A stretch of 64,000 nucleotides of DNA from Inia geoffrensis (lineage: Eukaryota; Chordata; Mammalia; Artiodactyla; Iniidae), in contig CM070901.1 of the NCBI GenBank assembly GCA_036417435.1, positions 9,770,001-9,834,000 on the forward strand, in the 5' to 3' direction. Below are positions 13,222 through 25,706 of the stretch, in pieces; within the stretch, counting starts at the first letter, position 1; every line of letters begins with the position of its first letter. Under the pieces are notes generated by a model, which saw only the letters and a list, made by a program, of their open reading frames with translations, did no database searches and was not told the origin of the DNA. The translations under genes and the position numbers were made by a program.

Positions 13222-13542
13222 CAATGATTTTTAAGCACAGGTCCATGGAATGACTTTAGACATTTGTAAAATTTTTACCGGTCCATGATGAAAATGGGAA
13301 TAAAAAATCATATGTAATTTTTTCCTTAAACTGTTTTTTAATAGTATCTATTTTTAATATGAAGCACTTATTCTGAATTTGTCCTTTTGCCTTTTTTAAT
13401 GTTAAAATGTTTTTAATGAAATATTGTAACTAGAGACGGCAGTTTGTAGGATTGTTTATGTTCTTATTAAAGAAACGGCAACTCAAAGTTGGTTCAGCTT
13501 CCACCTTTTTTTTCATGAAACCCAAATATCTAAGAAATGCTG
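13222..13542. mobile_element. Possible non-autonomous hAT-type DNA transposon relic
   Basis: The left end, 'caatgatttttaagcacaggtcc', resembles the left end of the hAT element at 49527 (cagtggttcttaaa...aggtcca). The right end, 'taagaaatgctg', is an imperfect inverted match. Candidate 8-bp duplications (13214-13221 and 13543-13550) agree at only about half of positions, so the call is tentative. Confidence 0.4.
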
Positions 13543-13559
13543 ATCTAGACCATAACTCA

Positions 13560-14105
13560 CATTAAAAGAAAAAAAAGGCAGGGATGATAGATATTAAGTG
13601 ATTTATTCTTACAAATTCCCAGAGGTCAGTAGAAAAGAAGATCTGGAATTATCAGGGCCTTTGATCACCAGTAGCATGTGCTTTAGTCTTTCCAAGTCTT
13701 TGATCTCCAGTAGTTAATGCTTTAATTCCTCTAAAATTGTATATATTTAAAAAAAAAAGTTAACAAATCTAAAAGAAAATTTATTTTCAATCTTTTTGAA
13801 TTATTGATTTTAAGAAAATAGTTATTCTTAAATATTCACAGGGATCCCTTTTAGGGATATCAGCTAGGCGCTCAAAACATTTGCAGAAATGAAATTAAAG
13901 AATATTTAGTATATATTTATATATATGCCCCTGATTCTATAAGTTTTACTTTGAACATATTTTTAAGTTCACCTTGGCTGAAAATTGACTGTTAAAAATA
14001 TTGTACAGGAGGGCATTTTATGGCAAGTCTAGCTGGAAACAGATGTTGATAATGCAGATTACACTTCCACCACAAACTCCTTTAGTCTCTAGTATTTATT
14101 AGCAC

Positions 14106-14169
<64 letters not shown>

Positions 14170-14529
14170 GTTTAGTTTTGTAAAGGTGAATGAGGGCAAG
14201 GGCAGATGAGCAAGGACATATTCTAGTCCCTAAGACTATATTTGAATTACTATATTCAGAGGAGTATGAGACAGGAATTTACTATTTTTCATAAGATTTG
14301 CTGAAATTGTGTGTAAGATGTGCTCTTCACAGGCTGATAGAACTGTGGAGAGAGAGACTGTGAAAACATGGACACAAGTAAATTACATTAATGACCTGTC
14401 CAAAGGTCTGAAAGAGAATTGGAAGATGTGTGGGCTTACTCTGTGTGTGTGTGCAGACAGGTGGAAGTTGGAGAAGAAAAACAGGGTGGATGCTACATGA
14501 TGACTTGAGCTGATAATCATTCTTTGGGG
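13560..14529. other. Unassigned sequence flanking a TA microsatellite
   Basis: Apart from the TA run described separately, I recognise nothing here. The small ORFs near 14309-14689 on both strands have no conserved signature. Confidence 0.35.
14109..14166. repeat. (TA)n microsatellite
   Basis: A continuous run of TA dinucleotides of about 58 bp, without interruption as printed. Such runs are length-variable and can extrude as cruciforms. Confidence 0.97.
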
Positions 14530-15990
14530 CACAATTATCCTTTAGCTTGAAGAGTATCCTCATAGGATAGAATTCTAGGTTTACAGTCGTGTTTTTTTGT
14601 TCTTTTTTTCCAATGCTTTTAAGATGTTGCATTTTTGTCTTCTTGCCTCCATTATTCCTGATGAGAACGTCAGTGGTAATTTGTATCATAGTTCTTATGC
14701 TCTAATGTGTCTTCTTTTCTGTCGCTACTTTTCAGATTTTTTTTTTGTCTCTGATTTTTAAAAATTTGATTATGATATGAAAGATATTCATTCTACTTGG
14801 GATTTGTTTAGTTTCTTGGATGTGTGGTTTTATAGTTTTCATCAAATTGGAAACTTTTAGGCATTGATTCTCCTATTTGTTTTTCTCTTTCTTCCATTTT
14901 CAGAAACTCCAATTACAGGTATGTTTGACCCCTTGACATTGTCCCCCTGGTCACTTAGGAACTATCCAATTTTTTCAGCCTCTTTTTCTCTCTCTTCCTC
15001 AGATATTTTTCACTGCTATGTCTTGATAGAAATTTTCACTGATCTTTTCTTCCTCAGTGCCTAATCTGTTTTAGGTTTATTCTGTAATTTTTTAAATTTC
15101 AGTTCCAGAAATTCCGTTTTTTTATAGTTTGCACTTTTCTTTATTATGTTCTTTTTCTTTGAAGTACTGGAACATATTTAAAATACCTGTATTGAAGTCC
15201 TTTTTTGAAAATTCCTCACTGTGGTTCTGGGTCTGCTTTTATACTAATTTTTCTCTGGCTAATAGCACGTTTTCCTACTCTTTCAGATGTCTAATAATTA
15301 TTTATTGATGCTAAAATTTTGAATTTTGTGATGTTAAATATCAGGACTTTATTAGTCTTCATTTAATGATGATAGAGTTGGTCTTGGTCAGGCAGTTATC
15401 TGAGTATCAGGCTTGTCCATAAAGACTTTTATTTAAACTTTGTTATGGTGAACCTAGAATAGCCTTAATTACTAAGATACAAAGATTCTTAAATTTCTAA
15501 TGAATTCTCAGAGTGTTTATTAAAGCTTTGCTATTCTGGATGTTAAGTACTTGTATGTCCCTTAGCCCTGTGTAAGCTCCGAAGGTTAACGTATATCTTA
15601 TGGTAGGTATCCTCTGTCAGTGCTCGTGGAGTTTTATCCTGCATGAGAGCTGCTTGGTGTTCAGCCAGACTCAAAGGTACCCTCGTACAAACTTCTTGAG
15701 CTCTTCTAGTACTTTGTCTTGCAAATTTCAGCCCTCTTGCTCTCACAATGCAGATCACTATTTCCTCAACTTAAAATAGTACTTTTTGCTCTATTTAAGG
15801 AGTAACCCGTCTCTAAATAAGCCTTACATTTCTTCCCTGCACTGAAGTCTTCAAAGAAGGCAGTTGAAGTTGTATGGCTCACTTCATGTGTCTCTCTTCT
15901 GTTAAGTGTCGCATGTCTATGTTGCCTATTTTCAGTGTCTGAAAACAGTTGTGTTATATATTTGTTATATGTGTTATATCGGTTAACCCA
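14530..15990 (-). mobile_element. Old L1 (L1M-type) segment
   Basis: Read on plus, the succession 'gcttgaagagtatcctcatag', 'tcttgcctccattattcctgatgag', 'ttttcagattttttttttgtctctg', 'cttggatgtgtggttttatag', 'ttcagaaactccaattacagg' and 'tcagttccagaaattccg' follows the reverse complement of an old mammalian L1 region. It has many indels and no intact ORF. The edges are approximate. Confidence 0.6.
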
Positions 15991-16012
15991 TCATGGTCAT
16001 GGCCGTCTTTTA

Positions 16013-16051
<39 letters not shown>
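16013..16051. repeat. (CA)n microsatellite
   Basis: About 39 bp of uninterrupted CA dinucleotides between 'ttaccacac' and 'atatcctg'. Confidence 0.97.
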
Positions 16052-16054
<3 letters not shown>

Positions 16055-18011
16055 CCTGTTACCTTAATGAATTCCATTACGGCTATTATTGCTCATGGAA
16101 TTACTCATAGCTTTTCAATTAGTTTTCTTAAGTTTCTCAAGAAACAGATACTTTATAAATATTATTAGTTTCAACAACCCATTTCCAACCATTACATTCC
16201 CATTTATATTCTAGCCTAATATTATTGTTTCATAACTTCAGTACAGAAAGTTGACGGTTGGAATCGTTGTTGTCTTTGCCTTGGCATTAGGAGAAATTAA
16301 GACCTACTAAAATGAGGCTGTTTCATACTTACCTTTTGTGAATGTGTGCATTTATATGATTATGTTCCTTGTTCTCTTTTCTTATTATAACTTTGCATGG
16401 AATTTGAATTTGATACATTTCTGTTGTTTATTTTCACATGAAATTAGTTTTCTTACACTTTTAGAATGAGCCAGGATTCAAGAAAGCTTTCCTAGCTTTA
16501 ATTTCAATAATTACATTGGTGGTAGTATTAGTATTCTGAGAATAATTTTCAAAATGAATAATTAGTGGATATTCTTATTTATCATCTCCTGTGTCCTTGA
16601 GAAGCAGAATTTTTAGGGTGGAATAAGGGACATATAGATGCAATAAGGAAGCATTTAATGTAAATCTCCTTAGTCTTGAAGTTTGATTATATCAGGATAA
16701 ATTTGGGAAGTTGTTACTTGGTTGGTTATTGTTTCTAGTCTTTTATGTTGGATGGAGCTAAGCTGTATATTTTTCCTACTTATAAATATTCCCTACCTCT
16801 TTTCACTATTAAGACCTAGATACAATGACTAATGCTTTAGTGATGAGACTCATCACTAAATGAGTCTTGAAGTGTTACTTCTCACTAAAAGCGACCTAGG
16901 TTTAGTGGAGACATTGCTGAGGTCTGAGACAGGAAATGCACTAGCTGAGCCTGGCAAATCTTGCCATATCGGTTAGAAGGGAAGCTATCAAAGACTAATG
17001 GAGTCAATTCAGATTATTCAAGGGCCAACTTACTAGTCTTCCACTAACCACAAAAGGACGATCAGACTTTCAGTACTTTTAATAACGAGAGTGGATTGAA
17101 TACATCAAACTTATTTTCATCTATGGGTGAATAGCAATATTTAAAAAGAATTGCCTACCTGCAGAGGATTATAGAAATTAACACATTAAAATGAAAACTG
17201 GTTAATAAAGGGAACAATTAAACAGTTATCCTATATTTCTTATTAACTTATTATAACCTATATTTCTTATTAACTCTACCATGGGAAACCAAAGAGTGAA
17301 TGAGAGAAAGCATTGCTTTGATAAGATATATTCTGACAAATAAAAGTGAAATAATACCATTAAAGTCTCAGCTTTTTAAACCAACAACAAATGATAAAGG
17401 TGTTAAACGTCAACGGTGGCTAAGATCACAAAAAGAGACAAGCAGACATTATGTGCTTCCTATAGCCATACCACATTCTACTTACAGTTTTCCAAAGAGA
17501 TCGAATCTGATATCCAGTCTCTGGACGCAGCTGCCAATCTGCAGGAATGACAGAGGACAGAGGAACATGTTTAACTGCACCATGAACGTGCAAGCAGTGA
17601 GATCCCGGCTGTGGGGGGAACTACAGCCCAGTTCTGCAGCTGCTAAATTGTAGGGGAACGAAGGAGATTGAAATAAGGAGGGATAGAGCTGTCTCTTTCA
17701 TTCAACTGTGCATTGAATGAGAAATATAACTCTATAACACCAAATGAGTCTTTTCAAATAAAGGGCTAATTGCCTAATTAGTTCTACCTGAAAGTCTGAG
17801 TGTTTGATGTTATCTAGGAAACACCCATGTTCTATGACCAATCAAGTAGTCAAAATCAGTACTGTTTTACCAGCCATTTAAAGAGTAAACTGTATAACCA
17901 GCATGAGGTAAGGGAACTCTTAAAGAACTTACATTCGAGAAAACTCATCAAGTCTCCCTTTCCATAATCCTTCCCAAACTGCTTTCAATCAGAGCAATTT
18001 GGTTATTTTTC
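16052..18011. other. Unassigned sequence
   Basis: No gene or named repeat. Two small sequence structures lie inside and are reported as findings: a 25-bp palindrome (16836-16860) and a 27-bp-period tandem duplication (17230-17275). The 117-codon plus ORF at 17300-17653 has no domain. Confidence 0.4.
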
Positions 18012-18083
18012 TTTTTTTTTTCCTTTTTTTTTTTTCATCTTTATTGGAGTATAATTGCTTTACAATGGTGTGTTAGTTTCTAA
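18012..18083 (-). mobile_element. Very short 5'-truncated L1 tail
   Basis: Only the last ~50 bp of L1 3' UTR plus the poly(A) tract (T-run on plus) is present. The 3' UTR matches the L1 end at about 8826-8872 (agaaactaacacaccattg, then aataaagatg). A perfect 13-bp duplication, ttggttatttttc, flanks it (17999-18011; 18084-18096). Confidence 0.92.
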
Positions 18084-18096
18084 TTGGTTATTTTTC

Positions 18097-19369
18097 AACA
18101 CAGCAACACAGTGTGAATACTGGCTCACACTAGTTCTTCCAAAATTCTGATTATGTTAGTTTGAAAATCAAAATATTACTACTGCTACTTGTAACAGTAA
18201 AGCAAAATTAAACGGAAAACAGATTCATTGACTACCTCTAATGCAAAAGGGGGAAAAGATACTAACATTCCTAAAAAATATTACATTTGGTTTATTGAGG
18301 AAACTGACAGGCAGAGAAGCAACAAAGCACACAAAATCTTCCACACTTGCCTTATTCCGCGTAAAAGCATGCCTGCCATGGGCATAGTTGCACTGGACAT
18401 TTCACAGAAGGGTGCCAAGAGTAAAGCTTCCCCTCAATCACTCAAAATATAAGGAAAGGAGGACAGATAGCATCTGTGTATCAATGGGAGAGTCTTAGTT
18501 AAGGAAATGCCAGAGTTTACTACTTTTCCACTGATCTAACTCACAACTGCTGTACTAAATTATTCCTAAGCTACAGAAGAAGAAGAGAAAACCTCCAGGG
18601 CCACTCAGAATTGTCTCTGCTTATTCCCTAGTGCCATACAAAATAAAAGGCTTCACTCAGCTTCATGATATGCCCCCTGTCCACCTTTTCAGCCTCTTTT
18701 CTCACCCCATCCCTTCTGTCTAGTTCACCCTTAGGAGTCATCTTCCCTTCTCATTGTCTTTGAAGTATTTGACAGTTCTATAAATGGTTGAGCACTGATA
18801 GTAATGCCCATGCTTCTGGTTCACATAAACACAGATTAGCCCAGTGGAGATGCATTTGATTACTGCCCTATGGATATTGATGAATTTTGTTATCTATTTG
18901 TAAAGTCATTTTAGCCTTCCTGATGACCAGTATGTGTGTGCGTCTTGAATTCTTCTGTGAACCACGTATAACATCTTACTAATTCCTTCATTAACTAGTG
19001 AGTTAAATCTTAGACACATATTTATTTTACATTTGTATGAGTCATGATTTTACCTGTTAAAAAATATGTTTTAGTAAAATAATGAGCCCCTTCTTTCTGG
19101 ATGGCTCCATCCTCTTGTCCATTTGAAAACAATGATTAACCTTTAAATATTAAGCTTAAGCATTGCATTATCTCTCCTTCAAAAACACTTATAACTTAAC
19201 TAGGCAAAACTACACCCCATCCATTGGGCTTCACTCTATCTAATATGTAATTTCATAATAAGAATTGCAAGCTTCTGTTGCTCATTTTTTCACCTTTTTT
19301 TTTCTACTTGATTTTAGCCTTTGATTATAGGAAAAGTTCTTATTCATTTTTGTAAATGGAGCACACAGC
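18097..19369. other. Mostly unassigned; possible L2 fragment
   Basis: The part around 18625-18730 ('cttcatgatatgccccctgtcc', 'ttttcagcctcttttctcacc') resembles L2 3' sequence on the plus strand, but only loosely. The rest is unassigned. The 74-codon ORF at 18228-18452 shows no known domain. Confidence 0.35.
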
Positions 19370-19690
19370 ATCCTGCCAGCAACACATGAAGATTTTATTA
19401 CATATTGTAATAAAATAAAGGGTGAAAACTTCACAAAACAAATGTATACTGTAAAGAATTATTAAAATGCTAACACCCTTGGAACTACTACTCAGGTCAA
19501 AAAATAGTACTTTGCCTGTCACCTAGAAGCCCCATCCATGTGTCCCACCACAATTACAAATTCTCTGTCTCCCCATGAGTAACTATTATCCTGATGTTCA
19601 TAATGATCACTTCATTTTTAGTTTTATAACCCAGATATGCATGCTTTTATATTTATCCACTCCCTTTTAAACTTAATATGACTTTTAAGT
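19370..19690 (-). mobile_element. Old L1 (L1M-type) 3' fragment
   Basis: Plus-strand 'cacctagaagccccatccatgtg', 'cccaccacaattacaaattctctg' and 'atgagtaactattatcctgatg' match the reverse complement of old L1 3' sequence. Both ends are ill-defined. Confidence 0.55.
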
Positions 19691-20599
19691 CTCTTTTAAT
19701 AAGTCCCTCATCAATCCTCTTCTTTCCTTATAATTCATCTATTGAAAAACTGGGCTATAGTTTTTCTCATCACCTGGACCTTGCTGACTGCACATTCATG
19801 GTGCAGTCCAACAGGTTCCTCTTCTTCTGAATGATACTTGCGGGTAATATTATAGCAAGTATGATGAATATTTCAGGAACTAAAGGCATGACTCTCTATG
19901 GTCAAACCTACATACACTGTAATTGTATGATAAATTACCTCCTGCCATAACCAAGGACTTGCCAAAATGAGAATTTAGAGCTTTATATGCTGACCAAAAC
20001 TATTTTTATATCCCTCTCATATTGCAATATATTTTTTTATGTCATTGTCAAATATAAAGCTTCATTCAAATATCCAAAGGGATTAAAAAACTTGCCTTTA
20101 TAAATTCATAGACGCAAAGCTGTGGATGAATTTCAACCCATAGTTGAGAGAATCAAGAATGAGAAAAATTACATGTCTTGTTCACTGTCAGCATATTACT
20201 GGCAGAGCTGAAACTGGAATCTGGTTTTTATAATTCCCAGGCCTTCCCCAAGCTCATCTGTGAGTGGCTAAAAGCTTTGAGCTGGGAAAATGCTCTGCTT
20301 ATGTTCTATGTATAGCATCCCTCTCTTTAGTTATGACTTGACTCCTACAAGGTTCCTTTTTGTCTGCCACAGAGGCTTTAATCTGCAAGTGGATAAAAGC
20401 TCCCATTAGCCTGCCTCTCTTCCAGGCTTTAGTCCCAGGACAATTCACCCACTTTCTCTAGTATTATGCAGTTCAATGGTGTCCTTCCCCACCTGCAGTC
20501 CTGTAAAGGCCTCTTTTCTAATGCCTAATTGCTATTTTTGCTAGGACTCAAATAATATATTGTTAAGTTTTTAAATTTGATCAGAAATTTATTTTTAAT
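19691..20599. other. Unassigned sequence
   Basis: No repeat or gene that I can support. Composition is ordinary. Confidence 0.35.
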
Positions 20600-22110
20600 A
20601 AGTTTTTATTTTGGAAGGATTATAGATTTATAGAAATGTTACAAAGATAATACAGAAGTTGTCACATACTCTTTCCCTAGCTGTCGCCATTGCTAACATC
20701 TTACATAATCCTGGTGCATTTGTCAAAACTAAGAAATCAGCATTAGTCCACTACTCTGAACTAAACTAGACTATATTTGGATTTCTATTCTTTCTACTAA
20801 TGCCATTTTTCTGTCCCAGGACCCAGTTGTGAATTCTACATGGCATTTCCTAATCATATCTCATTTGTTGCCTCTGTCCATGACAGTGTCTCAGTCTTCC
20901 CCTGTTTTTCATGACCTTGGTAGTTTTGAGGAGAACTGATCAGGTATTTTGTAAAATATCTCTCAGTTTGGGTTTGTCTGATGTTTTTATCATGACTTGA
21001 CTGAGGTTATGGATTTGGGAGAAGGTACCAAAAAAGTGAATCACATCACATCAGTGGGAACGCACTATCAACATGACTTACCATTGGTGGTGCTGACCTG
21101 ATGTCCTGGCTAAGGTGGAGTTTGCCAGCTTTCTCCACTGAAAAGTTCTTTTTCTAACCTTTTCATGTGCTATTCTTGGGAAGCAACTCCCTAAGTTCAG
21201 CCCACAATTGAGGAGGAGGAGGAAGTATCTATATAAATTATTTTTAATTCTTTTGTAAGGAAGATTTATCTCTTTCCTTCTATTTATCCAGTAATTTATC
21301 AGTATGGACTTGGGTATATTTATATTTTGAGTTACAATCTAGTACCATAGTATTTATTTTGCTGTTCAGTTGTTCCTTCTTTTGTCATTCAAATTAGTTC
21401 CTCATTGCAGGCTTTTTAAGAGATAAAATGAACTTAATTTCTCAAATGTCACTATGAGAAGCAAAAAAATTGTTAGGTATCAACAAAAGGAAATTTTTAA
21501 ATTACTGTGATGGACTTTGTCCCCCCGCCAAAAAAATTTTTTAAAACTTTGGAAAATATCATACAATTTTCACTGTAGTTTGAAAGTAGATAGAATATCA
21601 TAATAAGTCCCCATACCTTTAACACTCAGTTTTAAAATTAACACTGTTTTGCCACACTTTCTTTATCCTTTTTGTCCTTATTTTTGAAATTTGATTAAAC
21701 ATTTTAAATCAAATCCCAGACATTAATATTTCCCTTTTAAATATTTCAGCATGTCTTTATAAAGAATAGTTTCTAGATAACCACAATGCCATTATCATAC
21801 CTAAAAAATACCATGATATCTTTACTAAACCCAGTCCATATTCAAATTTCTTTTGTTGCTCAAAAATGTCTTTGTATAGTTTGTTCTAATCAGCATCCAA
21901 AAATATGTCCACATGTTGCAATTGTTAGTTATGCCTCTTAAACCACTTATAGTATAAAATAATATTATGTTCTGCCCCCACCCCCAATTTTTCATGTTAT
22001 TTACTAGTTGAAATAAATGGGTCACATATGGATTTGTGTCTACTGGTTGCATCCTAAGATAGTTCAGTGGGTTCAGGTGGTAACAAAATGACTCCTGCAT
22101 TGTATCATTG
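20600..22110 (-). mobile_element. Old L1 (L1M-type) 3' region
   Basis: Plus-strand 'tagatttatagaaatgttacaaag', 'ctaacatcttacataatcctgg', 'tttgtcaaaactaagaaatcag', 'gtcccaggacccagttgtg' and later 'gcatcctaagatagttcag' follow the reverse complement of an old L1 3' region. The segment near 20640-20760 is paralogous to 6440-6960. It is heavily mutated, and 21240-21560 may belong to another repeat. Confidence 0.6.
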
Positions 22111-22509
22111 TGTTTTTTCCCCAGTGATGAGCTTGGGATACATTGATACCATGTAAATATTCAGTTCCTTATCCATTATTCACCAAATGTCTGTAGTATA
22201 TATTCATTATCATTGCCCAAACCTGTCATTTAAGCAGCAGTACAAAATGATGCTTTCTAATTCTATAATTCCTTCCACTCAATTTCCATGGAATTTTTCT
22301 GTAAAGAATAATATTTCCTTATTGTTCAGGACTTTTTGGTTATTCCAAAATACAAGTCATTTGAAGTCACCTGACCAATACTTAATTTTTCCTCTATTAT
22401 TACTCTAAGTTATTTTATAGCAATGAGTTGTTCCCCTAGCACCTATGATATTTTGTGTATACTTATTTGTTCTTTCTTTTTCTGTTTGGTTTTTGTTTGT
22501 TTGTTTGCT

Positions 22510-22707
22510 TTTTTTGCGGTACGCGGGCCTCTCACTGTTGTGGCCTCTCCCGTTGCGGAGCACAGGCTCCGGACGTGCAGGCTCAGTGGCCATGGCTCAC
22601 GGGCCCAGCAGCTCTACGGCATATGGGATCTTCCTGGACCGGGGCACGAACCCGTGTCCCCTGCATCGGCAGGTGGACTCTCAACCACTGCGCCACCAGG
22701 GAAGCCC
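22510..22707 (-). mobile_element. CHR-type SINE, copy 1
   Basis: A complete short CHR-type element: head at the right end ('gcgccaccagggaagccc' on plus), body with 'cggacgtgcaggctcagtggccatgg', T-rich tail at left interrupted by G and C (22484-22515). I do not find a clear target-site duplication. It abuts an L1M 3' end that begins near 22735. Confidence 0.93.
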
Positions 22708-22734
22708 CTCTCTGAGATATCTTTGACATACAAA

Positions 22735-24245
22735 AAAATGTATATATTTAAGGGGTACAATTTGATGTTTTGATATATGTATACGCTGTGAGATAATAAT
22801 AATAATAATCACCACAATCATAAAAGACTTATCCACCCCTCTACATAGTTACTGTGGCGTGTGTAGAAGATTTTAGATCTATCCTCTTAGCAAATTGAAA
22901 GTGGATAATATAGTATTGTTAACTGTGGTCACCATGCTGTACATTAGGTCTCCAGAACTCATTCATCTTGTGTAACTGAAACTTTGTATCCTTTGGAGGT
23001 ACAATATAATTAACTAAATGATAGACTTAATTCAAATTTTATCACTATTTCCATAAATGCCCCTAAATGCTTGTTTAATTTTCCCTTGTTTTATGTCTGA
23101 ATCAGAACATAGTTTTGTATATTTAAATCCTAATTGCATTTGTTTCTCTTTTTCATAACTTCTGCCCATTTTCACTTCGGGTTTGGTCTTTCTATTTTGA
23201 TTTTTAGGAGCTCTTTAAATGTTAAGGATGGTAGCTCTTTCTATATGTTCTGTATTTTATTTTTACCACAGTTTTTCTTCTGCCTATTGTTTTCTAGGTT
23301 ATGTTTTAATGAAATTGTTTTATTTTAATATAGTCAAATTATCAAATGTTTTAGTTTTCACTTTTAGTTTTTGAGTCATATTTAGGAAGATTCTATCCTC
23401 TCTCAGTTGTTTTTTTTTTTTTTTGCGGTACGCGGGCCTCTCACTGTTGTGGCCTCTCCCATTGCGGAGCACAGGCTCCGGACGCGCAGGCTCAGTGGCC
23501 ATGGCTCACGGGCCCAGCCTCTCCATGGCATGTGGGATCTTCCCAGACCAGGGCACGAACCCGTGTCCCCTGCATCGGCAGGCGGACTGTCAACCACTGT
23601 GCCACCAGGGAAGCCCCTCTCTCAGGTTTTAATGAAATTTACTCATGGTTCCTGTTAACACTGGCATAGTTTAATTTTTAATATTTAAATCTTTGGGGCA
23701 TTTGGAATTTATCATCTTTTAAGTAGCAAGGTGAGAATGTACATTTATCTTTTTTGTAATGGTTATACGTCTGTCCCAACATAACTGCTTTAAAAATGCC
23801 ATATTTTCCCCACTAATTTGAGATGCTAATCTTCTAGTATATTAAATTTCTCTAAGATTTAAGTCTATTTCTAAACTTTGGATTTTGTCCTAGTTGGCCT
23901 ATCAAAAAGTGCAGCAGTCATATTTTTTTAAACTGTGCATTTTATTATATTTTTACAGTATGTTAAATATTTTATAGACTTAGTCTTCTTCCCTTTTTTA
24001 CATGGTTTTCTTGGTTCCTCTTGTTTATTCTTCTTTTCCATGTTATTGTTTAAACTAATTTGTCTGGTACTGTGTTGGGGGGCATGGAGCATTGTATATT
24101 TAGGGGACTTTATTAATATTGTGTCTCATTTTTAAATTAAAAGTTAAAGTCTCTCTATATATTTAAGTTTTGCCCTAGATGTGTTTTACATATTTTTGTC
24201 ACTTTATGTTACATTTTCAAAGGGTGGAAAAAAGGATCTAGGATA
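22735..24245 (-). mobile_element. Old L1 (L1M-type), interrupted by a SINE
   Basis: The left part (22735-23005) is an L1 3' UTR in reverse: 'tatatatttaaggggtacaa', 'atagtattgttaactgtggtcacc', 'ctccagaactcattcatcttg'. Further right, 'gttaaggatggtagctctttc', 'catttggaatttatcatc' and 'tttccccactaatttgagatgc' continue into upstream L1 sequence in the same orientation. The CHR SINE at 23407-23615 splits it. No intact ORF remains. Confidence 0.6.
23407..23615 (-). mobile_element. CHR-type SINE, copy 2
   Basis: A complete short CHR-type element with a pure T-run tail at the left and the head at the right. The 10-bp duplication cctctctcag lies at 23397-23406 and 23616-23625. The reading frames across it on both strands are SINE-derived and not genes. 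Confidence 0.95.
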
Positions 24246-24299
24246 TTTTTCTTGCAGATCATCCCTAAATAGGAATGTTAGAAATTGTATCACAGTGGT

Positions 24300-25020
24300 A
24301 ATGCATGTATTCAATATTATACATCAAAAATGAATTGTGGCTTCTAGTTTCAGACCAAACATGTAAAGAGCTTGGAAGTCGTAACTCCCATCTTTACGAC
24401 AAGAAAAAACTGGACAGTGATATCTTGGATGCATCAGAGAACTAGGTTACAGGGTAGACCAGCAACCCAACACCTAGAGAGATAAGTGCACCCAGATAGA
24501 TACAGCAATAGAAGCTGTTGGAACCATAAACTGGTAGTAACACTTAAGTGGTAATTTTGGTGAATTCTGCGAGGTTGAGTGGAGACTAGTGTGAGGGTGA
24601 AAAACTGCTGGGAACCACAACCTTAGAGAGACCCCACATTTTTATGGGCTTTCCTTCCAGGAACGCCGTCACGTGTCTATGGTGAAAGTCCAAGAAAGAT
24701 CCCCTCTTGGCTCCGGCAGGGGGGAAGGGAAGAGTAACCATTTAGAAACATGTTCAGAGCCTTCTCCATATCAGAGGTCTACTTTCTGGTAGAAAGGACT
24801 TCACCCAATTCTTAAACATTATCCAGTTGAAGGAAGGGAACTCACTTCAGCCTTCCTGTCTTAAGGGGTGGAAAAACGCATCTAGGATCAGGGCTTCAAA
24901 TAAATCGATTTGGGAATGTTGCAGCCAGAGAAAGGCATAGGAGGCTGAAGGTAAAAAGGCTGGATTAACACTTGTGAAGGTCATACCTCCGAGACACAGA
25001 CACATCAAATGATTGAGATT
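24300..25020 (+). mobile_element. Possible old L1 5' UTR (L1M-type)
   Basis: The sequence has a repeat-like consensus feel: 'gagaactaggttacaggg', 'gatagatacagcaatagaag', 'gtaattttggtgaattctg', 'gaccccacatttttatgggc', 'tccttccaggaacgccgtc', 'gaaagatcccctcttggctcc'. This recalls the 5' UTR of old mammalian L1M elements on the plus strand. It abuts the minus-strand L1 that ends near 24245. The assignment is from memory and needs a library match. Confidence 0.4.
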
Positions 25021-25706
25021 TAATCAGAAGATCATAGAATGTTCTTCTTCCCCCCCACCTTACCACCACATCGACAGAGCTCAGGTATAGTAAAAATGGA
25101 TTATAGCTGAAAAAACTAAGATACAGGTTCTATGAGCAGGGATACTTAGTGAAGCCCAAAGCCAAGTGAGGACATCAAAACAAGGACACTGGAAAAACTT
25201 CAGTTAGAATATCCCCTTGTCCCCTGTGTGAGAAGTTGCATGTGCCTTTCTCCTCTACAGAGTAAAAGCTCTTGGTGGGTAGAGACCACATTGTATCATC
25301 TTGGCATGGTCTGCTTTGGTAATGAACAGGTTGTCAGCAAGGTTTTTCAAGTGAAGACATGGGTAAACAAGCATGATTTCATATTATGAGAATTTATAAG
25401 GGAATGACAAGAAATCCAGAGGTTTAAAATCTTTATTTTAATATATTTATTATTGAAAATACCCACTTACAAATGTTGGTATTTCTCCCACTTCACATTG
25501 TTTCCATTTACTATACATGAGTGGCTAAATTGGGGAGGCCAGTAATGATTAAGTATATGTTATAGTTGTAGGCACCTCTGTTGGAAATTTCCACATAATT
25601 TTGTTTTTAATTTCATGAACATTTCACAGAGTCCTGGAGTGTTTTCGTGTTTTTATAATGAAATTCCCTCTCAACTCCACATGCTCCATATTCACTCACA
25701 CCACTC
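25021..25706. other. Unassigned sequence
   Basis: No gene or repeat that I can name. It forms the 3' flank of the BNIP3 pseudogene. Confidence 0.35.

Noticed and set aside
22405..23658. Many overlapping ORFs with Arg/Pro/Gly-rich proteins on both strands
   Set aside because: They all come from the GC-rich body of the CHR SINEs and recur at each copy (27196, 31895, 39128, 43391, 61802).
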